64,000 nucleotides of DNA, from NCBI RefSeq assembly GCF_018219155.1, contig NZ_CP056123.1:2241505-2305504 (forward strand). Reading direction: 5' to 3'. Of the stretch, positions 1 to 7,678 are shown piece after piece. The stretch comes from Moritella sp. 24. GTDB taxonomy: Bacteria > Pseudomonadota > Gammaproteobacteria > Enterobacterales > Moritellaceae. The position numbers and the translations under genes are program-made. The notes beneath the pieces were generated by a model, which made no database searches, was not told the origin of the DNA, and was given only the letters and a program-made list of their open reading frames with translations. The stretch's first letter is position 1; each line of letters starts with the position of its first letter.

Positions 1-303
1 TGAAATCTGAGTTCGTAATCAGAATAACTAGCTCGTTTATTTTGCGTAGGATCGATTCAGGTTAACTAAAGATATATTTAATGTGGTGTTTGGTTTAGTC
101 ACTGCAATAAATTATCTGCGAATTTAATTCATCAATAAGTAACAAATCTATTTTAGTTTTGATTGATTGGCCAATATGAAATTGAATATGAGTCCGATGT
201 TAATTGAAGCCAATCAAGCATATCAAGTAGGATCATATCGAATAGCCAGTTCAGTTTAGGTTAAGTTGAGTGCTGTAAATGAAAATTAATAGAGTGAGTT
301 TTC
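1..303. other. Gene-poor left edge
   Basis: No convincing gene is seen. A short open frame at 176-259 (27 codons, ATG start) has no clear ribosome binding site and no recognisable product. Together with the next 700 bases, this looks like non-coding or decayed sequence. Confidence 0.4.
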
Positions 304-588
304 TTAATTTAAAATGATAAGTTCGTGATTTAAATCTTTGTGTAAACAATGGTGCATCCACATGACACGGAAAGCTAACTCAGATTCAATGTAATGACCG
401 TTGAAAAAATATAATTGTAATCCTGATAGATATTTATTTGGGCCATGTAAAAATACAGGCATGATTAAAATAGCTGAATAATAAAAATAAGATAAAGCTT
501 TAGTTATTAAAGGACTAAAGATGACACGCGCTGTGTAAAATCTGCGGTAACAATACTGGTAAAACTTTTCAGATTTTACGTAGCGCAC
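304..588 (-). CDS. Hypothetical protein, doubtful
   Basis: This is an open frame of 94 codons with a GTG start and no Shine-Dalgarno sequence that I can see. The product is rich in aromatic residues (Tyr, Phe, His) and has a hydrophobic stretch near residues 24-47, but I recognise no family. It stands alone in a gene-poor region with no operon partner. It could be a remnant of a longer gene or a chance open frame, so no function is proposed. Confidence 0.2.
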   Translation of the reverse strand: MRYVKSEKFYQYCYRRFYTARVIFSPLITKALSYFYYSAILIMPVFLHGPNKYLSGLQLYFFNGHYIESELAFRVMWMHHCLHKDLNHELIILN

Positions 589-1013
589 GAGTTTTTGATA
601 GTAAGTTGAAGCATCAGTGACTAGATTTTGATATTAATGCTGATAATTTCAACCCAGACGCTTCTATCTGGGTTTATACAACACTGCGCATAATGTATAT
701 TATGTTAAATAGAGTTTGTAGTAAGTATATATTGGAGTCCCTATTCTAATGAACGATCATATAATGATGGAGATTGTTGGCTTGGATGTTGTCAATTTAA
801 CACATGGGTTATTTACCATAAAGTATATGATATGCATCTAAATGATTACATCATATTTTATCCAAAATATGATGTAATCAAATATATCCAAACATATAAA
901 GATAATGACGACCCAATCATATTGTTGTTTCTGGTTCTGGTTCGTTAGCTGCATTGATTAACCTAAAGTCTGAACTATTGAACCACAATCCACGGGTCTT
1001 ATTTTAGGAATAT
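589..1013. other. Intergenic stretch with hairpins and possible decayed coding sequence
   Basis: There is a short hairpin at 651-674 (8-bp arms, AACCCAGA/TCTGGGTT) and a perfect long one at 843-880. A 30-codon frame starts at ATG 749 behind a GGAG at some distance. A stop-bounded stretch near 915-1007 reads VVSGSGSLAALIN, reminiscent of a dinucleotide-binding N-terminus. No intact gene is supported; gene decay is an inference. Confidence 0.35.
843..880. repeat. Perfect 17-bp inverted repeat (hairpin)
   Basis: The arms at 843-859 and 864-880 are exact reverse complements (TGATTACATCATATTTT and its complement) around the 4-base loop ATCC. There is no flanking T-run typical of an intrinsic terminator. 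It lies in sequence without genes and could be a mobile-element end, an operator or an RNA hairpin. Confidence 0.7.
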
Positions 1014-1045
1014 AAAAAATGCCCCGTTAATTGACGAGGCATTTT
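1014..1045 (-). terminator. Intrinsic terminator of the chitinase gene
   Basis: The arms AAAAATGCC and GGCATTTT flank an inner CGT/ACG pairing. In the minus sense the hairpin is followed by a T-run. It begins 23 bases past the chitinase stop codon. Confidence 0.75.
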
Positions 1046-1067
1046 GCTTTAGATAAAAGATGCTAAC

Positions 1068-2720
1068 TTATCGACAGGATATTTCGTCCCATAAACTGTT
1101 AGAAATTTTTGGCGTATCCCAAACACCTGGGCCATTTTTAGCAATGAAACACTTACCTGTATTTGTTACCTTGTCACCGTTCGCGACTTGAGATACACCC
1201 GGTTCCCAAATGATGAAATTAGTTGGTGATGTGTCAGCAGACATAACACTCGCTGGCGTCGTTGCTACTGCCTTAATGAATAACCATGGACCACCTGCGT
1301 CTGGTAAATCACCTTGTGTCCACCACTTACTTTCATAGATAGACCCTTTATAACTTACTTGCTCACCAGCCGAAGCATAAACTTTAGTAGCATCCCAAGC
1401 TGTGACACCGCCTGCTCCGGGATCTGTCGGTTCAGTTGGTATTGTAGGTATTTCACTGTCAGGTACGATGCGTACTTCAGGCCAGCCAGCGTGAGAACCA
1501 TAGAAGTTTGTTACACATTTTCCATAATCACCTGGTACTAGAGCCGAATAAGCGGTTTGAAAACCAACTAACTCACATTCAAACGAAGCGCCACCTGGAC
1601 GATCTGCGTAATACTTCCAGTTACCATCCCAGTTTGTATACAGCACATCGGTTGCGCCATTCAGGTTAATACTGCTGTAGGGTGTTTGTTGGTAACAGGT
1701 ATTTTTCTCATCAGACTCCAGAGGTATTTGGTAATGTGCTGATAACCCTTCCCAGTAACGAATTCGGTTTACTGGCTGACCTTTAGTTTTGTTTTGCTCT
1801 CCACACTCAATGCCGCCATTAATCACGTTAATCGTTGTGCCGAAACCATAGGTAATCCCCGCATCCGCTTCGCGCTGTGATGGAGACCATGTACGGTCAA
1901 TAACATGCAACATTGCTGGTTTTGGTGCTTGTGGGGTTAAAAAGAACCAAATAGCAGATGCAAGGTTTAACCAAGAATCAGCAACTAAACCAGGGTTATC
2001 TAACAGTACCGTTGCATCACCGTCGTACATGACTTCAGAGAACATACCGTAGTTAAAGTGGTAAGAAAGTTGTTTTGCACCACGACCAAAATAACCCTGT
2101 CCTGCAGAACATGGCCAGCGGGCATTTTGCCAATCATTTTGGCCACAACCTGTTGTATAGCCTTCTTGGCCTTCAGACCAACCCATTTCACGAACATGCA
2201 CAAGCGCTTGTTGCCATTCTTCTAATGCTTGCGGGTTGTCTGAGATATTATCTTTAGCAATATGCCCGCCCGTTTCTTGTGAAAAGTGAGCGAATGCAGT
2301 AATGATTGATTTTTTACAAATGGCATCTGAGTTACGGCCATCTGTGTACTCACCACAAAATGCAGGGAATTTACCAACAGCGCGTAGTAAACGTGTGTAG
2401 GTATATTCAGGCGTTGCCATCTGCGTTAAGAAGTCCCATTCATCTTGTGGGAAAACACGTTCTAAGCGTTTAACATTATCTGGATTTGAAGCTAAACCAG
2501 GTTCAATAGCGTCGACCACAGTATTAGTTTGTGTGCGTAAAGCTTGAGCCCAAATATCATACATAGGGTCCAATGTTTTAGCATCTTCTGCAGCTTGAAT
2601 TTCTGATTGAGAAACAATAAATCCGGTTGGGTTAAGTGGGTCTTCTTGTGGGCTCATTGCATGGCTGTTGAGTACAACAGCATAGCCTATCAAAGTAGAT
2701 AGGAATGTACGTTTAAACAT
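1068..2720 (-). CDS. Secreted GH19 chitinase with CBM5/12-type chitin-binding module
   Basis: The product should hydrolyse beta-1,4 links in chitin outside the cell. Residues 1-21 look like a Sec signal peptide. The GH19 domain covers roughly residues 90-340. It contains FSQETGG with Glu149 as the likely catalytic acid, GYFGRGAKQLS near 210, and INGGIECG near 300, all GH19 hallmarks. A Pro/Thr linker (PTIPTEPTDPG) leads to a CBM5/12 module near 440-485 (SKWWTQGDLP). A second module-like segment follows (NGDKV, AKNGPGVWD). The start is ATG with AAGGA just upstream. It is monocistronic, with its own terminator. A GH20 chitobiase lies 5 kb away on the same strand, consistent with chitin use. Family assignment is firm; substrate preference is inferred. 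Confidence 0.92.
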   Translation of the reverse strand: MFKRTFLSTLIGYAVVLNSHAMSPQEDPLNPTGFIVSQSEIQAAEDAKTLDPMYDIWAQALRTQTNTVVDAIEPGLASNPDNVKRLERVFPQDEWDFLTQMATPEYTYTRLLRAVGKFPAFCGEYTDGRNSDAICKKSIITAFAHFSQETGGHIAKDNISDNPQALEEWQQALVHVREMGWSEGQEGYTTGCGQNDWQNARWPCSAGQGYFGRGAKQLSYHFNYGMFSEVMYDGDATVLLDNPGLVADSWLNLASAIWFFLTPQAPKPAMLHVIDRTWSPSQREADAGITYGFGTTINVINGGIECGEQNKTKGQPVNRIRYWEGLSAHYQIPLESDEKNTCYQQTPYSSINLNGATDVLYTNWDGNWKYYADRPGGASFECELVGFQTAYSALVPGDYGKCVTNFYGSHAGWPEVRIVPDSEIPTIPTEPTDPGAGGVTAWDATKVYASAGEQVSYKGSIYESKWWTQGDLPDAGGPWLFIKAVATTPASVMSADTSPTNFIIWEPGVSQVANGDKVTNTGKCFIAKNGPGVWDTPKISNSLWDEISCR

Positions 2721-3184
2721 TATTTATCCTTAAAGAATGCCAATCCTAGGCATATATCCATCATCTTTCGGTTCCTTATAAAAACCAAAAATCCCATTCC
2801 AGAAAATATATAATTATTTAAATTAAGCTAAATAATCAACGCCATATTTTCAGGATGATGCATAATTATCATAACTAAATATCATGTCAACGATTGGGCT
2901 ATCAAAATTTGTGCGTGAACTATCATCACAAACAAGGTCGGATCAGTCAGTGGTCGGAGCATTTTATAGATATACATATTGCATATATAACAATGAGTTA
3001 TGCTGTTGATGAATATTGGGATTTGCGACTACTTTAAGATAACTAAGTGAAGTTATAATTCAACAATTCATACTAATGTAGCTTTTAATATTCAGCTCGC
3101 TGGCTGCTTGTATAAAATATGATGTTCTATGGTTGAATTTACAAGCGTTAGATAAAATAAGATAAATTAAGGTGGGCTTTCCAT
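2721..3184. other. Intergenic region upstream of the chitinase
   Basis: About 460 AT-rich bases separate the chitinase start from the TerB-like gene. It must hold the chitinase promoter. I saw no convincing CRP or other operator, and no small gene. Confidence 0.4.
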
Positions 3185-3220
3185 ATAAAACCAAACGTCG
3201 ACTGACGAATGGTTTTTAAA
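3185..3220 (-). terminator. Hairpin downstream of the TerB-like gene
   Basis: The arms AAACCA and TGGTTT enclose an inner CGTC/GACG stem across a small AA/AA internal loop. It lies immediately after the TerB-like stop codon in the minus sense and is followed by TTTTATAT. It is a reasonable intrinsic terminator. Confidence 0.6.
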
Positions 3221-3226
3221 TTTTCA

Positions 3227-3682
3227 TTACAATGGTTCTGGGTATGCAGCTAACTTAGCTTTAATAAAGTCAGTATGCGTAATGTAAATAAGCTCTGACA
3301 CTTGCCTAATTAACGCTTCTTCATAAGGATCAAGTACACCATCTGCATAAGCAACATGCCACATGGATTCAACCAGATCTAATTTATGCTTGTATTCAGC
3401 TTTTCGTAATTTGGATGTGAACTCATAAATAGATACTGCTTCTTCACTGTCCTTTTCTGCTATTTCGAGTAACTCATTGGCTCTTTCAATATTCACATTG
3501 AGCAATAAAGAAAGTTGATTTGATTTTGTGATGCTCTCTGATTCACTTTTAATATTGTCAGCATTCGCAACTTCGCATAATAACGCGGCCATGGATAGCT
3601 CAAATTCTTTTGTTGTAAATGCGCTTGTCGCTGATGTTCCATCTGTCAGTTGCTGAAATAGATCTTGTAATTTATTGAACAT
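3227..3682 (-). CDS. TerB-family protein
   Basis: This 151-residue, soluble, largely helical acidic protein resembles the TerB/DjlA N-terminal family. It shows two related segments: MAALLCEVANADNIKSESE near 32-50 and MWHVAYADGVLDPYEEALI near 107-125. The acidic ADGxLDxxEE pattern is a metal-binding hallmark of the family. The conserved fold covers almost the whole protein. TerB proteins are linked to tellurite resistance and membrane stress, but isolated single-domain copies such as this one usually have no known role. No other ter genes are nearby, so resistance should not be assumed. Confidence 0.75.
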   Translation of the reverse strand: MFNKLQDLFQQLTDGTSATSAFTTKEFELSMAALLCEVANADNIKSESESITKSNQLSLLLNVNIERANELLEIAEKDSEEAVSIYEFTSKLRKAEYKHKLDLVESMWHVAYADGVLDPYEEALIRQVSELIYITHTDFIKAKLAAYPEPL

Positions 3683-3996
3683 AAAATTGGTCGCTCTTTT
3701 TAAATGACAAATAATTATTTTGAATATTATACATAGACAACACTAAATATAAAAAGTTGTTATAGACACCCTACTCGTATTCCTCCTTATTGACAATCTA
3801 CACATTAAAATATGTGTTGTCGCATTAATGATAAAGCATTAATTGTGAGACTAAACAGTTGTTTTTTATATCTAATTAATAAATAAGGCATAATGTTTGT
3901 TATTATCAATACATAATAAGTGGTTTCTTACTTAATGACATTATAAGTCTATTTTATCGGACTCTTAACTCATCACTCGCGTATACGTTTACTTAG
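3683..3996. other. Intergenic region before the diguanylate cyclase
   Basis: About 310 very AT-rich bases lie between divergent genes and should hold both promoters. A small repeat is present near 3820-3842 (ATTAATG, six bases, CATTAAT), readable as either a short hairpin or an imperfect direct repeat. Nothing else stands out. Confidence 0.4.
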
Positions 3997-5832
3997 GTGA
4001 ATATCTTGTATTTAAAATTACAGCCAAAACTATTCATTTCGATGCTTTATCCACTCATCGCTCTTATCTTAATTAGTTTGAGCTACATAGGCTATTCCGA
4101 CTATAAATTTATTAAAGAAAGTACATATCAACAAGCTAAAAATAATCTGGATATTTCTAATGAATACCTGAATCAGCACGTCAAAGCGGTTAAAAACCAA
4201 TTATTCCTTCTGGGTGAAACGTATAAATATAATTATGATATAAGTGACTTTTTAGACAGTGCTCAGTATTTATTAGATAGTGAAAACAAATACTTAGAAA
4301 TCGGTATTCTGACATCAACAAATGAATACTTTGCGACAAACTATGTCTACAATTCTGATCTAACGGCTATCAAATCCAGACCTTGGTTTAGTAATGGTAT
4401 AAGTGATGAGAAACCCTTCATCTCAACACTTTATCAGAGCGAACAGACTCAAAGGTGGACAGTTGCTATTGTGTGTTTGCTCAAGTTGGATAATGGCGAA
4501 ACGGCACGCGTGATTCTCGAGCTTGATATTCTGGGTTTATATGACAAATTATCTTTACTTAAAACATTAATGAATGGATACGTTTATGCGGTTGACCGTA
4601 AAACTGGCGACATAGTTATGCATCCAGATCCAAGTCGTATCAGTACAAAATCGATTAGTGTCACGCCACTTATTCTTCAGGATATCAACAATGGTACAGA
4701 TACCGATAAAACGATTAACTATACGTATAACAATCAGAAAAAATTGAGTATATATAGCAAGGATAATCAACTTGGTTGGATCTTGCTTTCAAATGCCAGT
4801 AATGCCGATATCAAATATAAAGTATTTAGCATTGGCGCAGTGTCACTCGCCTTATTGTCGATTCTTATTACTATTATATTAATGGTGTTTATATCTAACC
4901 GTATTCACAGTAAAGGACAAGTATTGTCTGAATCAACAAGGCTTGAAGATATTTACCTGTCGCTGTCGCATATGGTCGCAGAGTTGTTCAGCTTTGATAA
5001 ACTCTTCTTGTTTGTTTATAACCCTTACAATAAAAAATTTGAAGAACCAATTTATGATATATCTTTAGATGAAGACATTGTATATCAAGAGATTAAGAGT
5101 AATAAGGTACAAGTATTAAAAATTAATAACCCACTCATTTCAGACATTCTTCCCGACGAACGCTGCGCGCGGATCCCGCTTTATAATAAAGGCGAAATAT
5201 TAGGAGTTATTTACCTGACCAACACAAGTTTAAGGTATCTTCACTTTATGCGTATATTCCGTAACTACGCACAGAGTGCATTGATTAATATGCTACTGAC
5301 TCAAAAAATACGGAGCGAAGATTCAATGACACAGCTAATGAATAAGGCGTATTTACGTCAGCAAATGGCTTGCCAGATCCGTCGTAAAACTGAAAACACC
5401 TACCTTGCAATGATTGATATTGATGATTTCAAAGTGATAAATGATACCTATGGACACCTATTTGGTGATCGCGTCATTATTAAAACTGCAAATATGCTGA
5501 AGCACTTTTTTAATCATCAAGCTGTTACGTCCCGCTATGGTGGTGAGGAGTTTGCTGTTTTATTTCATGCCGATTGTGAACAGCAGGCTCTGCAGCGCCT
5601 TGACGAATTTAGACGTAGCATTGAAACATCTGTTATCACATCAGAACATAAAAGCTGTCAGTTAACAGTCAGTATTGGATTTTCTGCGTTACGCTCTAGC
5701 GTTGATAATACAATTTACGATGCTGACAACGCGCTGTATAGAGCAAAAAAGACAACAAAAAATAAAGTGGAACAATCCATTTGTGAGAAATTTAATGATC
5801 AAGGATTAGTTAATGTCGAACATATTCTCTAA
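3997..5832 (+). CDS. Membrane diguanylate cyclase (dCache-like sensor, GAF-like, GGDEF)
   Basis: The product is predicted to make cyclic di-GMP in response to an external signal. A membrane segment at about 16-34 is followed by a periplasmic Cache-like sensor to about 272. A second membrane segment at about 277-299 leads to a GAF-like region (320-430) and a C-terminal GGDEF domain (440-595). The active-site motif is GGEEF at 515-519, preceded by DIDDFKVINDTYGH. No RxxD inhibitory site is visible at the usual place. The start is GTG; the next in-frame ATG (codon 16) would cut into the first membrane helix. The 3' end overlaps the exporter gene by 20 bases, implying co-transcription. The ligand is unknown. 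Confidence 0.88.
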   Translation: MNILYLKLQPKLFISMLYPLIALILISLSYIGYSDYKFIKESTYQQAKNNLDISNEYLNQHVKAVKNQLFLLGETYKYNYDISDFLDSAQYLLDSENKYLEIGILTSTNEYFATNYVYNSDLTAIKSRPWFSNGISDEKPFISTLYQSEQTQRWTVAIVCLLKLDNGETARVILELDILGLYDKLSLLKTLMNGYVYAVDRKTGDIVMHPDPSRISTKSISVTPLILQDINNGTDTDKTINYTYNNQKKLSIYSKDNQLGWILLSNASNADIKYKVFSIGAVSLALLSILITIILMVFISNRIHSKGQVLSESTRLEDIYLSLSHMVAELFSFDKLFLFVYNPYNKKFEEPIYDISLDEDIVYQEIKSNKVQVLKINNPLISDILPDERCARIPLYNKGEILGVIYLTNTSLRYLHFMRIFRNYAQSALINMLLTQKIRSEDSMTQLMNKAYLRQQMACQIRRKTENTYLAMIDIDDFKVINDTYGHLFGDRVIIKTANMLKHFFNHQAVTSRYGGEEFAVLFHADCEQQALQRLDEFRRSIETSVITSEHKSCQLTVSIGFSALRSSVDNTIYDADNALYRAKKTTKNKVEQSICEKFNDQGLVNVEHIL

Positions 5833-7594
5833 CAAGGTAAATGACACGCAAGCATTTACCAGTTTATTACCTATTTTTGCATTTATTAAACCATACAAGC
5901 TGATGGTGTTTTACGCCCTACTCGCATTGTTAGTGACTGCTGGCGTTAACCTATCTCTTGGCCAAGGGGTTAAGTTTGTCATTAATAATGGTTTTATTGC
6001 AGGTTCTGAGTCTCAATTGAAAACGGCAATTTTAGCATTGATTGTACTTATCACATTGCTTGCGGTTGGCACATTCAGTCGCTTTTATCTCATGTCTTGG
6101 TTAGGCGAACGTGTAAGTGCTGATATCAGGAAGGCCGTTTTTAATCAGGTAATTAAACTACACCCTAGCTATTTTGAGGAAAATAGAAGTGGCGAAATAA
6201 TGTCACGATTAACAACGGATACATCATTACTGCAATCAATCATTGGTTCATCATTCTCGATGGCACTACGTAGTGTACTCATGTTAATTGGTGGTTTAAT
6301 CATGCTGTTAGTCACTAACCTAGGTCTTACGTTATGGGTCGTAGCATGTGTCCCGTTTATTCTTATCCCTATTCTTGTGTATGGGCGTAAAGTGAGAGTA
6401 TTGGCTGCGAGTAGTCAAAATGCGATTGCTGATATTGGTACATACGCCGGCGAAATAATTCAAAATATCAAGGTTGTTCAAAGCTATACCCATGAAGAAC
6501 AAGAAAAAGCATCTTTTGCTAATGAGGTTGAAAATGCATTCTCTGTCGCAAAAAATAGAATTAAACAACGCTCACTTTTAATTGCGATAGTTATCTTTCT
6601 CACTTTCAGTGCAATTAGTGTCATGTTATGGGTTGGTGGTACTGACGTACTTGAAGGAAATATGACCGGAGGTGAGTTAGGTGCGTTTGTCTTCTATGCA
6701 ATTATGGTCGCAATGTCTGTAGCGACAATATCAGAGGTTTACGGTGAACTACAACGCGCAGCGGGTTCTGCAACACGCTTGTTAGAGCTACTTAATATAA
6801 CAAGTGAAATTGAAACACCGGAAGATCCAAAGATAATTGAAAAATCACATAGCACTATTATTGAATTTAAAGACCTCGATTTTTATTATCCTTCACGTCC
6901 TAGTATTGCAGCCCTGCAATCAATAAACCTAAAAATACCAATGGGTAAAGTGATTGCGTTAGTTGGTCCATCGGGTGCTGGTAAAACAACATTGTTTGAG
7001 CTATTGCAACGCTTCTATGATCCACAATCAGGTCATGTACTGTTTAATAATATCAATATTAACGAACTTGACCTTGATGAAGTTCGTCAGCGTATGGGCA
7101 TGGTGCCACAACACCCGGTCTTATTTAGTTCTGATGTTTGGCATAATATCCGCTATGGTAATCCAAGTGCCACTGATGAAGAGGTTATTAACGCGGCTAA
7201 ATTAGCACATGCACATGAATTTATTGAACAGCTTCCCGAAGGTTATAACAGCTTTTTAGGGGAACAAGGTGTGCGACTTTCAGGTGGACAGAAACAACGC
7301 GTTGCCCTCGCCCGTGCCATTTTGAAAGACCCTGAAGTGTTATTACTTGATGAAGCAACTAGCGCATTGGATGCTGAAAGCGAGCATCATGTCCAAGCGG
7401 CACTTGAGAAACTAATGCAAAACAGAACCACACTTATTATTGCTCACCGATTATCAACCGTGGTGAATGCAGACCTTATTTTGTTAATGGATAAAGGACA
7501 AATCATTGCACAAGGTACGCATGCCCAGCTACTTAACGAGTCTAGGTTATACAAACGCCTTTGTGAACTTCAGTTCGAAAGTGCCATTACTTAA
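5813..7594 (+). CDS. ABC exporter, fused permease-ATPase (ABCB/MsbA-like half-transporter)
   Basis: This 593-residue half-transporter should work as a homodimer in the inner membrane and export lipids or drugs. Six membrane helices span residues ~25-300. The nucleotide-binding domain follows: Walker A GPSGAGKTT near 385, signature LSGGQKQR near 490, Walker B VLLLDEATSALD near 515, and H-loop AHRLST near 545. It lacks the length and lpxK neighbour typical of true msbA, so it is better called an ABCB-type multidrug or lipid exporter of unknown substrate. It starts inside the last codons of the diguanylate cyclase gene, so translation is probably coupled. A hairpin follows the stop. Confidence 0.88.
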   Translation: MSNIFSNKVNDTQAFTSLLPIFAFIKPYKLMVFYALLALLVTAGVNLSLGQGVKFVINNGFIAGSESQLKTAILALIVLITLLAVGTFSRFYLMSWLGERVSADIRKAVFNQVIKLHPSYFEENRSGEIMSRLTTDTSLLQSIIGSSFSMALRSVLMLIGGLIMLLVTNLGLTLWVVACVPFILIPILVYGRKVRVLAASSQNAIADIGTYAGEIIQNIKVVQSYTHEEQEKASFANEVENAFSVAKNRIKQRSLLIAIVIFLTFSAISVMLWVGGTDVLEGNMTGGELGAFVFYAIMVAMSVATISEVYGELQRAAGSATRLLELLNITSEIETPEDPKIIEKSHSTIIEFKDLDFYYPSRPSIAALQSINLKIPMGKVIALVGPSGAGKTTLFELLQRFYDPQSGHVLFNNININELDLDEVRQRMGMVPQHPVLFSSDVWHNIRYGNPSATDEEVINAAKLAHAHEFIEQLPEGYNSFLGEQGVRLSGGQKQRVALARAILKDPEVLLLDEATSALDAESEHHVQAALEKLMQNRTTLIIAHRLSTVVNADLILLMDKGQIIAQGTHAQLLNESRLYKRLCELQFESAIT

Positions 7595-7601
7595 AATGAC
7601 A

Positions 7602-7650
7602 AAGGAGGTGCATACCGTCAATTTAAAAGACTGTATGTACCTCCTTACTT
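7602..7650 (+). terminator. Terminator after the ABC exporter
   Basis: The 14-base arms AAGGAGGTGCATAC (7602-7615) and GTATGTACCTCCTT (7633-7646) pair with one G-T wobble and are followed by ACTTTTCATTTTT. It sits between convergent genes and may act on both strands. Confidence 0.7.
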
Positions 7651-7678
7651 TTCATTTTTATCGATTTTAAATTAAGTG

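Noticed and set aside
3227-3682. Tellurite resistance locus
   Set aside because: Only a single TerB-like domain is present, with no terA, terC, terD or terE nearby.
5813-7594. Naming the exporter msbA
   Set aside because: The core motifs fit any ABCB half-transporter and the usual lpxK neighbour is absent; the overlap is with a diguanylate cyclase gene.
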